From the NCBI GenBank assembly GCA_035498405.1, contig DATKAE010000044.1, positions 1-64,000 of the forward strand: a DNA stretch of 64,000 nucleotides. The letters run 5' to 3'. The notes beneath the pieces are model-generated. The model was not told the origin of the DNA and made no database searches. It worked only from the letters and a program-made list of their open reading frames with translations. Both the position numbers and the translations under genes were made by a program. This stretch comes from DATBFU01 sp035498405 (lineage in GTDB: Bacteria; Acidobacteriota; Thermoanaerobaculia; UBA5066; Gp7-AA6). Shown here in pieces: positions 52,379-61,837 of the stretch. Positions within the stretch are counted from its first letter, which is position 1. Each line of letters opens with the position of its first letter.

Positions 52379-53110
52379 TCAACTGGTGAAGAGGTAGCGG
52401 TCCGCTTCTCGCTCGCGCGCCACGAAGAGGTTCAGGATCTGATTCTCGAGCGAAAAGAGATTCTCGAAGAGTCCCTGCAGCTCGTCGGCGCGGCTGCCCG
52501 CGCCCGACTGGCGAAAGTCCTTGAACTCGTCCTGCAACAGCTTCTCGCCCGTGTGGCCATCCATGACGAGAAACACGATGTCGAACAGGAAGCCGCTCTG
52601 CTCGACGTAGACCTGCCGGTGGTACGTTTGACCGTTGATGGGGGAGACGTATTCCTCGGTCTTGTAGCCCGAGCGGTCCTCGACCTTGAATTCGAGACTG
52701 CCCGAGACGAGGACCTCTCCGCCGGTGCGGGAGCCGAGCGACTGCCAGAATTCCGTGGCTCGGGAAAGCTCGGAGAGACTCTGGGTAGGCAGCTTGAAGT
52801 CCGCCGGGGCCTCGACCACCTCGAGCTTCGTCTTCTTCTCGAGCTGGCGCTTGAGAAAGCGGTGGAACTCCGCCTGCAGGTCGATGTTCTGGAGGCGCTT
52901 GTCGCGGGTCTTGTCGCCTTCCGTGACAATCAGGAAGGGGGCGAGCACGACCTTTTCGTTGCCCCGGAGAGGCAGACGCGGCTTGAGCGGGAGCCTCAAC
53001 CGGACCTGGTTGACCGAGGAGCAGTGGACCCCGCTCGCCAGCAGAAGCAGGGCGACCGTGCGCGTGGCGATCCGGTGCCACGCGGGTCTCGACAGACCGC
53101 TAGGGCCCAC
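52379..53110 (-). CDS. Putative lipoprotein, unknown function
   Basis: 243 residues from GTG 53110, which overlaps the upstream gene's stop codon; no later ATG/GTG/TTG precedes the signal sequence. A lipobox ends in LLLLASGVHC (Cys about 30). The mature part begins with a basic linker and KVVLAPFLIVTEGDKTRDKRLQNIDLQAEFHRFLKRQL, then GGEVLVSGSLEFKVEDR and FDIVFLVMDGHTGEKLLQDEF. The general shape is that of outer-membrane-associated lipoproteins of the CsgG/TolB-N kind, but no family was recognised with certainty. Confidence 0.75.
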   Translation of the reverse strand: MGPSGLSRPAWHRIATRTVALLLLASGVHCSSVNQVRLRLPLKPRLPLRGNEKVVLAPFLIVTEGDKTRDKRLQNIDLQAEFHRFLKRQLEKKTKLEVVEAPADFKLPTQSLSELSRATEFWQSLGSRTGGEVLVSGSLEFKVEDRSGYKTEEYVSPINGQTYHRQVYVEQSGFLFDIVFLVMDGHTGEKLLQDEFKDFRQSGAGSRADELQGLFENLFSLENQILNLFVAREREADRYLFTS

Positions 53111-53465
53111 CGGCGGCTTTCCCCGTCGTGCGGGTGTAGGAGGTGTAGAACTCCGCAAACCGGGCGTAGTTGCGGCGGATGTAGTTGTTCGTGGGATCGA
53201 GCTCGAGGGCCTTCTTGTACTCCTCCAGGGCCCGCGCGAAGTCGCCGGACGCCTCGAGGGCGACGGCGAGATCGTTGTGGGCGCGGGCATTGCGGGGCTG
53301 ATCCGCGATGGCCTTCTCGAATCGGAAGGCAGCCTCGCGCCAGAGACCCTGCCTCGCGACGTCGGCCCCGAAGGCGAGCTGGGTCGAGGCGCCGCCGGAG
53401 CCGGACGAACATCCGGCAGCCAGCGACCCGGCCAGAAGGGTGGCGGCGAGGGCTCGACTCTTCAA
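53100..53465 (-). CDS. TPR-containing lipoprotein
   Basis: 121 residues from TTG 53465, preceded by GGAGGTGGG. The signal (ALAATLLAGSLAAGC) ends in a lipobox cysteine at about 19. Two to three tetratricopeptide units follow (GLWREAAFRFEKAIADQPRNARAHNDLAVALEASGDFARALEEYKKALELDP). It is probably a periplasmic scaffold for the lipoprotein and barrel protein encoded downstream. It is divergent from dprA with a 116-bp spacer. Confidence 0.82.
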   Translation of the reverse strand: MKSRALAATLLAGSLAAGCSSGSGGASTQLAFGADVARQGLWREAAFRFEKAIADQPRNARAHNDLAVALEASGDFARALEEYKKALELDPTNNYIRRNYARFAEFYTSYTRTTGKAAGGP

Positions 53466-53581
53466 CCCACCTCCAAGCTGCGCATTATAGGAAAGCCGGC
53501 GCCCGGCCCGATTCTTCCCGTCCGATTCGCCGGAGGCCGAGGCCCGGCGGTGACGCGGACGGCGGCTAAATGTAAGGTTAG

Positions 53582-54694
53582 ATGAAGATGAAAGACACCC
53601 CGGGACGGCGGGCGTCGATCGCCTGGTCCCGCGAGCCGGAGCTGACACCCCAGCGAATCTGGCCCGCCTTGCGAGCGCGGGGCGGTGTCGAGGAGCTCCT
53701 CTCGACCGACGAAGGGGAGCTCGCGAACCTGCTCGGATCCTCGGCGCGAGCCCGAGCGCTGCGGCGCGCCCCGGCAGATCCGCGTGCCGAACGGTGGGCG
53801 CTGGAAATGGAGCGCGCCGGCATGCAACTGCTGACCGCGTTTGACGAGGAGTTCCCGCGCCTGTTGGGAGAGATCCCCGATCCGCCGCTGGTCCTCTTCG
53901 CCCGCGGGAACCTCGAGAGGCTTCGGTCGCCGGCCGTCGCGGTGGTGGGTTCCCGCGACGCCACCCGTTACGGGCGGGACGTGGCGGCGAGGCTCGCCGC
54001 CGGCCTGTCGGCGGTCGGCGTCTGCGTCGTTTCGGGCCTCGCGCGGGGCGTCGACACGGCGGCGCACGAAGCGGCGGTCGAGGGGCCCGGCGGCACCGTT
54101 GCCGTTCTCGGCTGCGGTGTCGATGTGGACTATCCCCGCGAGAACCGTCGTCTGAGAGAAGAGATCGCCGGCCGCGGGGTCGTGATCTCCGAGTATTCCC
54201 CGGGGACCGAGCCGCGGCCTCAGAACTTTCCGATCCGAAACCGGATCATCGCAGGCCTCGTTTCGGGCGTCGTCGTGGTCGAGGCCTCGCGGCGCTCGGG
54301 ATCGCTGATCACGGCGCGTCTGGCCGCCGACTTCGGACGGGACGTGTTCGCCGTGCCGGGCAGCGTCTTCTCGGAGACTTCCGCGGGCGCGCATGAGCTC
54401 CTGCGCGACGGCGCGATCCTTTGCCGCGGGGTCGAGGACATCTTTACGGAACTCTTTCCGACCCTCGGCGTGCCGTCCGCTCCCCTGGCCGCGCCGCGGA
54501 TGCCGCCCGCGGATTTGTCGGCGGAGGCGAGTGCGCTCTTCGAGGTCCTGCGGGTCGAGTCCGGAGCGTCGGCCGAGGAGCTCGTCCGGCGAACCGAAAT
54601 GCCGGCCGCCGTCGTATTGGCCGCATTGATGGAGTTGGAGGGAGCCGGGGTGGTGGTGGAGTCGGACGGCCGCTATGGCTTCGCGCCCCGATGA
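53582..54694 (+). CDS. dprA: DNA-processing protein DprA
   Basis: 370 residues. The Rossmann-like core has the DprA motifs VAVVGSRDATRYG, VSGLARGVDTAAHEAA, GTVAVLGCGVDVDYPREN and FPIRNRIIAGLVSGVVVVEASRRSGSLITA. A C-terminal winged helix (about 310-370) follows. The N-terminal helical part is short. It loads RecA on incoming single-stranded DNA during natural transformation. It precedes topA, the common dprA-topA-trmFO-xer order. Confidence 0.96.
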   Translation: MKMKDTPGRRASIAWSREPELTPQRIWPALRARGGVEELLSTDEGELANLLGSSARARALRRAPADPRAERWALEMERAGMQLLTAFDEEFPRLLGEIPDPPLVLFARGNLERLRSPAVAVVGSRDATRYGRDVAARLAAGLSAVGVCVVSGLARGVDTAAHEAAVEGPGGTVAVLGCGVDVDYPRENRRLREEIAGRGVVISEYSPGTEPRPQNFPIRNRIIAGLVSGVVVVEASRRSGSLITARLAADFGRDVFAVPGSVFSETSAGAHELLRDGAILCRGVEDIFTELFPTLGVPSAPLAAPRMPPADLSAEASALFEVLRVESGASAEELVRRTEMPAAVVLAALMELEGAGVVVESDGRYGFAPR

Positions 54695-54915
54695 AAAACA
54701 TGCGGGTCGGTCGACAAGCCTCTCGGGCCCAACGAGATGAGCCACGGGAATTCGGTTTTGTTAAGAGGTCGTGGGGCGACACGGGTTTGCGCTTTGCTCG
54801 GGGTTGTGGGAGGTTCCACCGCCCTGCAGCATCGGGCCGAACGCGTTCCGCAAAGGTCGAGACACCGTCGGTTTCGAGGAGAGACATTGATCGATAGGCC
54901 CCGCGGGTTTTTCGG
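54695..54915 (+). promoter_or_regulatory. dprA-topA spacer
   Basis: 221 bp with no convincing gene; a 60-codon frame at 54737-54919 has no family features. No strong Shine-Dalgarno precedes the topA ATG. A topA promoter may be here but could not be located. Confidence 0.3.
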
Positions 54916-57525
54916 ATGAAGGCCGGCTCCGGCAAGTCGCTGGTGATCGTTGAGTCGCCCGCGAAGGCGAAGACGCTCGAAAAGTTTCTGGGGCGAGACT
55001 ACCGGGTCCTCGCCTCGTATGGACACGTGCGCGATCTGCCGAAGAAGGGTCTGGGGGTCGATCGCGACCGTGCCTACGAGCCGACCTACGAGGTCCTGAA
55101 GGGCAAGGAGAAAACCGTCGCCGAGCTGAAGCGAGCCGTTCAATCGGCCTCCGCCGTCTATCTCGCGGCGGACCCGGATCGGGAGGGAGAGGCGATCTCC
55201 TGGCACCTGCAGCAGACCCTGAAGCCGGGGGCCAAAGGGATCGTCTTCAAGCGAGTGCGCTTCAACGAGATCACGAAGAACGCCGTGCTCGCCGCGATGA
55301 AGCAAGCAGGAGAGATCGACGACCGGCTGGTGGACGCGCAACAGGCGCGGCGCATCATCGATCGACTGGTGGGATACGAGGTCTCGGACCTCCTCTGGAA
55401 GAAGGTCTGGCGAGGCCTCTCGGCGGGGCGCGTCCAGACGGTGGCGCTGCGGATCATCTGCGAGCGCGAGAGGGAGATCGAGGCGTTCCGCCCCGTCGAG
55501 TACTGGACGCTCGATGCGGATCTGGAGGCGGGAAGCCCGCCGCCCTTCACGGCGCGCCTCTCCTCCTTCGAGGGCGAGAAGCTCAAGTTCGACGGCACGG
55601 ATCCGCGCCTCGATTCGGAGGAGAAGACCGAGAAGGTGCGCGCGGCGGTGGAGAAGGCCGCTTGGCGCGTCGCGAGAGTGGAGACCTCCGAGCGGCGCAA
55701 GACGCCGCCGCCCCCCTTCATCACGTCGCAGCTCCAGCAGGCCGCCGCGCGGCGCTACTCCTTCGCCGTGCGCCGCACGATGCAGATCGCGCAGCGGCTC
55801 TACGAAGGGCGCGAGATCCCCGGGCGCGGGACCGTCGGCCTGATCACCTACATGCGCACCGACTCGACGCGGGTGTCGGCCGACGCCCTGACGGCGGTAC
55901 GGGAGCTCATCGGCAGGCGATACGGCAGCGAGTCCTTGCCGGAGTCTCCGCGCTACTTCAAGAGCAAGCGCGACACCCAGGACGCCCACGAGGCGATTCG
56001 CCCGACGTATCTCGATCTTCCGCCCGAGGAGATCGAGCCGCATCTGGCGCCCGAGGAGGCAAAGCTCTACCGGCTCATCTGGCAGCGCTTCGTGGCGTCG
56101 CAGATGAACCCGGCGGTCTACGACACGGTCTCGGCCGAGATCGAGGTGGGGCCGGCCGTCTACCGCGCTTCGGGTTCGACCCTCAAGTTTGCCGGGTATC
56201 TGGCGGCCTACGGAGTCGAAGTGGGGGAGGAGGAAGAAGGGGAGGCGGAGGGCTCCGCGAAGCTGCCGCCGCTTCGCGAGGGGGAGACGCTGAAGCTGCT
56301 CGCCGTCAAGCCCGAGCGCAAGCAGACGCAGCCGCCCCCGCGCTACAACGAGGCCTCGCTCGTCAAGTTCCTCGAGGAGAACGGCATCGGCCGCCCCTCG
56401 ACCTACGCCGAGATCCTGCGCAAACTCGAGCAGCGCGAGTACGTCCACAAGAAGGAGCGCCGCTTCATCCCGACCGCGCTCGGACGCACGGTGCTGGAAC
56501 TGTTGATTCCGTATTTCGACGACTTCTTCGAGACCGGCTACACGGCCCGAATGGAGGACGCGCTCGACGAGGTCGAGGAGGGCAAGCTCTCCTGGACCAA
56601 GGCCCTGTCTCAGTTCGACAAGACGTTCACCAGCGACCGCAACCGGGCGTTGCGCGACATGGTCTCGGGAAAGGCCGGAATCCCTCTCGGCCAGGCGCGC
56701 AACCTGCTTTCCTTCCCGGTCGTTCCCGAGATCTCGGAGAAGTGCCCGCGTTGCGGCAAGAAGCTGAAGCTCCGGATGGGCAAGAACGGCCTCTTCGTCG
56801 CCTGCAGCGGGTATCCGAGCTGCACCTTCACCGAGAACATCCCGGATCCGGAAGAGGACGCCGTGGATCTTTCGGACCTCGAGAAGACGACCTGCGACGA
56901 ATGCGGCTCGCCGATGAAGGTCCGCCAGAGCCGATTGGGCGGGACGTTCTTGGGCTGCAGCGCGTATCCCAAGTGCCGCAACGTCATCAACGTCCACATC
57001 ACCGGCGGCAAGGCCGAGGCGAAGCCGGACGAACCCACCGGGCAGGCCTGTCCGGAGTCCGGGCATCCGCTGGTGCGTCGCCACGGACGATATGGCGCCT
57101 ATGTCGCGTGCAGCGGGTATCCCGAGTGCAAGTACAAGCCGCCCAAGCCCATCAAGGACACCGGCGTGCTTTGCCCCAAAGATGGCGGCATCATCGCCGA
57201 GCGGCGCGGGCGGTTTCGGCCCTTCTACGGCTGCATCAACTATCCCAAGTGCGACTTCACTCTCTCGGCGCGCCCGATTCCGGAAGCGTGTCCGCAGTGC
57301 GGCAACCCCTATTTGTTGCTGCGCGAGAGAAAGTCGGGAAATGTCCTGGCCTGCGACCGGGCCGGTTGCGGCTTCGAGAAACCCGCCGGCCGGATCCCGG
57401 AGGTGCGAGAGGTTCTCCTGTCGACTCCGGCGCCGACCGCCGTGGCCGCCAAGCCCGGCTCTTCCGGGACGCCCGCCGGGACGGCGACTCGTCCGAAGGG
57501 CGCCCGCCGGCGCGCCGCGCGGTGA
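54916..57525 (+). CDS. topA: DNA topoisomerase I with five C-terminal zinc ribbons
   Basis: 869 residues. The TOPRIM domain (IVESPAKAKTLEKFLG, AADPDREGEAISWHL) and catalytic Tyr312 in ITYMRTDSTRVS are clear. The C-terminal quarter (about 610-830) has five Topo-C zinc-ribbon repeats: CPRCGKK...CSGYPSC, CDECGSP...CSAYPKC, a third with CPESGHP (second Cys replaced by Ser) and CSGYPEC, CPKDGG...CINYPKC, and CPQCGNP...CDRAGC. The end is Arg/Lys/Ala rich. It relaxes negative supercoils. Confidence 0.97.
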   Translation: MKAGSGKSLVIVESPAKAKTLEKFLGRDYRVLASYGHVRDLPKKGLGVDRDRAYEPTYEVLKGKEKTVAELKRAVQSASAVYLAADPDREGEAISWHLQQTLKPGAKGIVFKRVRFNEITKNAVLAAMKQAGEIDDRLVDAQQARRIIDRLVGYEVSDLLWKKVWRGLSAGRVQTVALRIICEREREIEAFRPVEYWTLDADLEAGSPPPFTARLSSFEGEKLKFDGTDPRLDSEEKTEKVRAAVEKAAWRVARVETSERRKTPPPPFITSQLQQAAARRYSFAVRRTMQIAQRLYEGREIPGRGTVGLITYMRTDSTRVSADALTAVRELIGRRYGSESLPESPRYFKSKRDTQDAHEAIRPTYLDLPPEEIEPHLAPEEAKLYRLIWQRFVASQMNPAVYDTVSAEIEVGPAVYRASGSTLKFAGYLAAYGVEVGEEEEGEAEGSAKLPPLREGETLKLLAVKPERKQTQPPPRYNEASLVKFLEENGIGRPSTYAEILRKLEQREYVHKKERRFIPTALGRTVLELLIPYFDDFFETGYTARMEDALDEVEEGKLSWTKALSQFDKTFTSDRNRALRDMVSGKAGIPLGQARNLLSFPVVPEISEKCPRCGKKLKLRMGKNGLFVACSGYPSCTFTENIPDPEEDAVDLSDLEKTTCDECGSPMKVRQSRLGGTFLGCSAYPKCRNVINVHITGGKAEAKPDEPTGQACPESGHPLVRRHGRYGAYVACSGYPECKYKPPKPIKDTGVLCPKDGGIIAERRGRFRPFYGCINYPKCDFTLSARPIPEACPQCGNPYLLLRERKSGNVLACDRAGCGFEKPAGRIPEVREVLLSTPAPTAVAAKPGSSGTPAGTATRPKGARRRAAR

Positions 57526-57598
57526 GGCGGCAGCGGTCCGGCTATATCAAGTCTGATATAGGTGCCGGGAGCGCGGGGATCGCGCCGCACGGCTTCCC

Positions 57599-58030
57599 GT
57601 GACGACACCCTGGGCCAAGTTCTCGCTGCCCGGGGAGCGCCCGGCGTACGCGAAGGGCGACTCGCCGGAGTTCCGGCGCGCGATCCGGCAGATCTTCGGG
57701 CCGCTGGTCGAATGGGTCGGCGCCTGGCCCGCGGGGGCGCAGGCCTGGCTGATGGCCGAGGTGCCTTCCGAGGGCTCGCTTTCCCGTTTCTTCCGAGATC
57801 TCGAGAGCCGGCTCGAGCCCGCGGGGTCGCTCTGGGTGGTCTTCCCGAAGAAGCCGTTCGGCGAGGAGCTCGGTTTCCCGTTTACGTGGTCCGACGTGCA
57901 GAAGGCGGGGCTTTCCGCCGGCCTCGTCGACAACAAGATCGCGGCCTTTTCGTCCCGGCTGACCTCCATCCGGTTCGTGGTCCCGCTCGCGCGGCGCCGG
58001 CGCAAGGAGTCGGCCGGGTCCTCGCGTTGA
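57599..58030 (+). CDS. DUF3052-like protein
   Basis: 143 residues from GTG 57599. The central segments (LEPAGSLWVVFPKKPFGEELGFPFTWSDVQKAGLSAGLVDNKIAAFSSRLTSIRFV) follow the DUF3052 pattern 'lW..wPKk...vr..al..GLVD.K...d..wS.lrfv'. Function is unknown. It is encoded between topA and trmFO and overlaps trmFO by TTGA, implying coupling. Confidence 0.7.
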   Translation: MTTPWAKFSLPGERPAYAKGDSPEFRRAIRQIFGPLVEWVGAWPAGAQAWLMAEVPSEGSLSRFFRDLESRLEPAGSLWVVFPKKPFGEELGFPFTWSDVQKAGLSAGLVDNKIAAFSSRLTSIRFVVPLARRRRKESAGSSR

Positions 58031-59388
58031 ATAGAATTCCGTCGTTGAGATCCGAGGCCGTCACCGTCGTGGGCGCGGGGCTTGCGGGCTCGGAGTGCGC
58101 CTGGCAGCTCGCCCGGCGCGGCCACGGGGTGCGCCTTCTCGAGATGCGCCCGGGAGTCCCGACGGCGGCGCATCAGACCGACCGGTGCGCCGAGCTCGTC
58201 TGCTCCAACTCCTTCCGCTCCGACAATCCGCTCAATGCCGTGGGCCTCTTGAAGCGCGAGATGGAGGCCTTGGACTCGCTCGTCATGGCCTGTGCGCGGC
58301 GGGCCGCCGTGCCCGCGGGCGATGCCCTGGCGATGGACCGAGACGTCTTCTCACGGCTCGTGTCGGAGGCGATCGCCGGGAGGCCGGAGATCGAGCTCGT
58401 TCGCGAGGAGGTTCGCGAAATCCCGCGGGCGGGCCGGGTCGTGATCGCCACGGGCCCGCTGACCTCGCCGGCGCTCGACCGGGCAATCGGGGACCTCCTC
58501 GGCACTTCGGACCTCTACTTCTACGACTCGATCGCGCCGATCGTCGCGGCTTCCTCGCTCGACTTTTCCAAGATGTACGCGCTGTCGCGTTACGGCAAGG
58601 GAGCCGGCGAGGATTACTGGAACGCCCCCCTCTCCCGAGAGCAGTACGACGCCTTCGTCCAAGAGCTGCTGTCGGCCGAGACCGTGCCCGTCAAGGACTT
58701 CGAGAAGGGCATCTACTTCGAGGGGTGCCTGCCGATCGAAGTGATGGCCGAGCGCGGGCGGGAGACCCTGCGCCACGGTCCGATGAAGCCGATGGGATTG
58801 CCCGATCCGCGCACGGGGAGGATTCCTCACGCCGTCATCCAGTTGCGGCAGGACGACCTGGCGCGGGAGCACTACAACCTCGTGGGGTTTCAGACCAAGC
58901 TCAAGGTCCCCGAGCAGCAGCGTGTGTTCCGGAAGATCCCGGGGCTCGAGAACGCCGTCTTCGTCCGCTACGGAATGCTCCACCGCAACACTTACATCCA
59001 CGCGCCGGCGCACCTGGACCGTTTCTGGAGAATGCGCCGGCATCCCCGAATCTTCTTCGCCGGCCAGATCACGGGAGTGGAGGGATACGTCGAAAGCGCC
59101 GCGACGGGCCTCTCGGTTGGCCGGACGATTGCGCAGCTGCTGGAGGGACGTGATCCGTCGCCGATCCCGTATTCGACGGCGATCGGGTCCCTCGCCCGCC
59201 ACTGCTCGGAGCGCCCGGCTTCGGAGAAGTTCGAGCCGATGAACGTGACGTTCGGCCTGATCGAGGACACGTCGCATTCGCCCATCCGGGACCGCAACGA
59301 TCGCCGCCGGGGCATCGCCGACCGGGCGATGGCCGCGATCCGGGATTGGCGAGACTCCGTCGACGCGGCCTCGCCGGTGGCCGGGTGA
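58027..59388 (+). CDS. trmFO: Folate-dependent tRNA (m5U54) methyltransferase TrmFO
   Basis: 453 residues from TTG 58027, which overlaps the upstream stop; a second TTG six codons later is possible. The FAD site VVGAGLAGSECAWQLARRG, RCAELVCSNSFRSDN, GAGEDYWNAPLSREQYDAF, YFEGCLPIEVMAERG and FFAGQITGVEGYVESAATGL are diagnostic of TrmFO. It transfers a methylene from 5,10-methylene-THF to U54 of the T-loop. It occurs in Firmicutes, alphaproteobacteria and several other phyla in place of TrmA. Confidence 0.96.
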   Translation: MNRIPSLRSEAVTVVGAGLAGSECAWQLARRGHGVRLLEMRPGVPTAAHQTDRCAELVCSNSFRSDNPLNAVGLLKREMEALDSLVMACARRAAVPAGDALAMDRDVFSRLVSEAIAGRPEIELVREEVREIPRAGRVVIATGPLTSPALDRAIGDLLGTSDLYFYDSIAPIVAASSLDFSKMYALSRYGKGAGEDYWNAPLSREQYDAFVQELLSAETVPVKDFEKGIYFEGCLPIEVMAERGRETLRHGPMKPMGLPDPRTGRIPHAVIQLRQDDLAREHYNLVGFQTKLKVPEQQRVFRKIPGLENAVFVRYGMLHRNTYIHAPAHLDRFWRMRRHPRIFFAGQITGVEGYVESAATGLSVGRTIAQLLEGRDPSPIPYSTAIGSLARHCSERPASEKFEPMNVTFGLIEDTSHSPIRDRNDRRRGIADRAMAAIRDWRDSVDAASPVAG

Positions 59389-59422
59389 GGAGGCCCCCCC
59401 GCGGCGGGGCAGGAGCGCAACG

Positions 59423-60382
59423 TTGATCCCCTTCGAGGAGATCGTAAAGGCGCGGCGGCGGATTACGGGCGTCGCTCACCGCACGCCGGTGCTGACCTCG
59501 CGACAGTTCGACCAAGCCTCGGGAGCCTCCGTCTTCTTCAAGGCGGAGAACCTCCAGCGCGCGGGCGCCTTCAAGTTTCGCGGCGCCTACAACAAGGTCC
59601 GGGCCGAGCTCGAACGGCGCGACTTCCGCGAGGTCGTCGCTTACTCCTCCGGCAACCACGCGCAGGCCGTGGCGCTGGTCTCGAAGCTCCTCGGCCTCAA
59701 GGCGACGCTGGTCATGCCGCGCGACGCCCCGGCCTCCAAGCTCGCCGCCACCCGCGGCTACGGCGCCGAGATCATCCTCTACGACCGTTACACCGAAAAG
59801 CGCGACGAGATCGGCGAGAGTCTCCAGCGCGAGCGGGGAGCCGTGCTGGTGCCTCCCTTCGACGATCCGCTCGTGATGGCCGGCCAGGGCACGGCGGCGG
59901 CGGAGCTTCTCGAGGACGTTCCGGATCTGGATGTTCTGCTCGTCCCGGTCTCGGGCGGAGGACTGATCGCCGGCTGCGCCTCGGCGGCTCGGCAGCTGCG
60001 CCCCGACATCGCGATCTACGGGGTCGAGCCGGTGACAGCCGACGACACCGCGCAGTCCTTTCGGAAGGGGGAGCGGGTCGCGATCCCCGTTCCCAAGACC
60101 ATCGCCGACGGCCTGCAGGTGCCCTGTCCCGGAGAGCTCACTTTTCCCATCATCCGCGAAACCGTGCGGGACATCCTGCTCGTATCCGACGAGGAGATGA
60201 TCGAGAGTCTGGTTTGGATGCTCGAGCGCCTGAAGGTGTTGGTGGAGCCCTCCGGGGTGGTTGGAGCCGCCGCCATCCGATACCGCAAGGCGGACTTTGC
60301 GGGCCAGCGGGTAGGGGTGATTCTCTCGGGGGGCAACATCGACCGCGACCGGCTCTCGAAGTTCCTGGAACAAAACCCTTGA
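59423..60382 (+). CDS. Threonine ammonia-lyase / serine-threonine dehydratase family protein
   Basis: 319 residues from TTG 59423 with GGAGCG upstream. Fold type II PLP enzyme: PLP lysine 51 in GAFKFRGAYNK, SSGNHAQAVAL, and the phosphate-binding glycine loop VPVSGGGLIAGCA. The length corresponds to the short catabolic form (TdcB-like) without a regulatory ACT domain. The probable reaction is threonine to 2-oxobutyrate and ammonia, but serine/threonine racemase-like activity cannot be excluded. Confidence 0.92.
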   Translation: MIPFEEIVKARRRITGVAHRTPVLTSRQFDQASGASVFFKAENLQRAGAFKFRGAYNKVRAELERRDFREVVAYSSGNHAQAVALVSKLLGLKATLVMPRDAPASKLAATRGYGAEIILYDRYTEKRDEIGESLQRERGAVLVPPFDDPLVMAGQGTAAAELLEDVPDLDVLLVPVSGGGLIAGCASAARQLRPDIAIYGVEPVTADDTAQSFRKGERVAIPVPKTIADGLQVPCPGELTFPIIRETVRDILLVSDEEMIESLVWMLERLKVLVEPSGVVGAAAIRYRKADFAGQRVGVILSGGNIDRDRLSKFLEQNP

Positions 60383-60507
60383 GCGGCCAGCGCGGCCTTC
60401 TCTTGGCCCCTGGGGTGTCTGTGCTCAAGGCGGTCCAGATGACGCCGGTGCCCCAGGGTTTGGACGCGGACTGGGAGAGCGTCTGGACTTCGCTCACGTT
60501 TGAAGTC

Positions 60508-60548
60508 CCTTAATTCGGAAATACGGCGCTCCGATTTCGGCATTAAGG
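60508..60548. repeat. Imperfect hairpin repeat upstream of the SCO1 gene
   Basis: CCTTAATTCGGAAATACGG pairs imperfectly with CCGATTTCGGCATTAAGG around CGCT. The AATTCGGAAAT/ATTTCGG character recalls the gyrB-gyrA repeat. The rest of the spacer 60383-60556 holds two further inverted pairs (CCCTGGGG/CCCCAGGG and GTCCAGA/TCTGGAC) and no gene. Confidence 0.55.
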
Positions 60549-60556
60549 ACGTCTCG

Positions 60557-61459
60557 ATGAACCTCCGCGCGCGTGCCGCCGTCCTCGCGATTCTGCTCGG
60601 CCTCTTCGGCGCCGCCTGCCGGAAGGCCGAAGCGCCGGGCGCAGGCGCCGGTTCGACCGCCCGCCGCTATCCGATCTCGGGCGTCCTTCGCGCCCTCGAT
60701 GCCGGCAAGTCGGAAGTGACGCTCGAGCATGGCCCGGTCGAGGGCCTCATGGGGGGCATGACGATGCCTTTCCCGGTCCGCGCGGACCCGGCCGTGCTTT
60801 CACGTCTCCGCGTGGGCGACCGCATCGCGGCGACCCTCGTCGTCGATGGCGACCGGTTCTGGCTGGAAGGGATTGCGGGCGAGCCTTCTCCGCTTTCTTC
60901 CTCGCCCCCGGCGTCGGCGACGTCGCCGCCTCCGGCCGGGGTCGCCACACCGCGCCCCAATCGCGGGGTGGCCCTGGGCGACTCCATACCCGATTTCTCC
61001 CTCACCGATCCTTCGGGCCACGCCGTGCGCCTCTCGCAGCTGCGCGGCCAGCCGGTCGCCGTCACCTTCCTCTACACGCGCTGCCCCGTCGCGACGGCTT
61101 GCCCGCTGACGACCGCCCGGTTCTCCCGGCTTCAGGCGCTCTTGATCGAGAAGGGATTCGGCGTGCTCTTGACGATCACCGTCGATCCGGAGCACGACAC
61201 GCCGCCGATTCTCGCCGAGTACGCGCGGAAGGCGGGCGCCGATCCGCGCCGTTGGAAATTCTTGACGGGCGAGCCGCACGCGGTGGCTGACGTGGCCGAG
61301 CGGTTCGGCGTTCTCTACTACCCCGACCACGGCCAGGTCGTGCACACGCAGGCGGTCGCCGTCGTCGACCCGCAGGGAAAGCTGGCCAACATCTATTACG
61401 GTCAGGACTGGGAGCCGGAGCACATCTTGCGAGACATGGAGAAAGCGAGGAAAGGATGA
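60557..61459 (+). CDS. Lipoprotein with CusF-like copper domain and SCO1/SenC thioredoxin domain
   Basis: 300 residues from ATG 60557. The lipobox is LFGAAC (Cys21). The CusF-like domain (about 35-105) carries MGGMTMPFPV and GDRIAATLVVDGDRFWLEG. After a Pro/Ala/Ser linker, the SCO domain (about 135-300) has FLYTRCPVATACPLT, with the copper cysteines as C-x5-C (about 176 and 182) instead of the classical C-x3-C, and the conserved His in VVHTQAVAVVD. It probably delivers copper to a cytochrome oxidase or related cuproenzyme in the periplasm. It overlaps the cytochrome c gene by 4 bp. Confidence 0.92.
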   Translation: MNLRARAAVLAILLGLFGAACRKAEAPGAGAGSTARRYPISGVLRALDAGKSEVTLEHGPVEGLMGGMTMPFPVRADPAVLSRLRVGDRIAATLVVDGDRFWLEGIAGEPSPLSSSPPASATSPPPAGVATPRPNRGVALGDSIPDFSLTDPSGHAVRLSQLRGQPVAVTFLYTRCPVATACPLTTARFSRLQALLIEKGFGVLLTITVDPEHDTPPILAEYARKAGADPRRWKFLTGEPHAVADVAERFGVLYYPDHGQVVHTQAVAVVDPQGKLANIYYGQDWEPEHILRDMEKARKG

Positions 61460-61791
61460 AGAAGGCCCGGATTCTCGGCGCAATCGTCTTCGGCTCGATC
61501 GCGGGGCTCGGGATCGGGCTGTACGCAGCCGAGTCACACCCCTCGGAGACCTTCCTGCAGTATTGCGCGAAATGCCACGGTGAGGATGGCAAGGCGCAGA
61601 CGCCCAAGGGAAAGCAGCTGAAGGCTCAGAATTTCACCGACGAGGAATTCCAGAGGGAGAAGTCCGACGAGGAATTGATCAAGACCGTCACGAAGGGAGG
61701 CATGGACATGCCGTCCTTCGGCAAGAAGCTGACACCCGAGCAAATCCAGAGTCTGGTCAAGAACGACGTGCGGGGGTTCGCCAAGAAGTGA
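61456..61791 (+). CDS. Small c-type cytochrome
   Basis: 111 residues. A signal/anchor (residues 4-24) precedes a single haem site CAKCH (37-41), and a distal methionine lies in MDMPSFG (about 82-88). It is a class I periplasmic monohaem cytochrome c. It is translationally coupled (ATGA) to the SCO1-type gene, so both probably serve a copper-dependent terminal oxidase encoded elsewhere. Confidence 0.93.
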   Translation: MKKARILGAIVFGSIAGLGIGLYAAESHPSETFLQYCAKCHGEDGKAQTPKGKQLKAQNFTDEEFQREKSDEELIKTVTKGGMDMPSFGKKLTPEQIQSLVKNDVRGFAKK

Positions 61792-61837
61792 CGTCCGCCC
61801 TCGCCAGCGGGCGGAAGCGCGGTTTACACTCTTCCCG

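Noticed and set aside
54737..54919. Small plus-strand gene before topA
   Set aside because: No ribosome-binding site, no recognisable family, composition like other chance frames.
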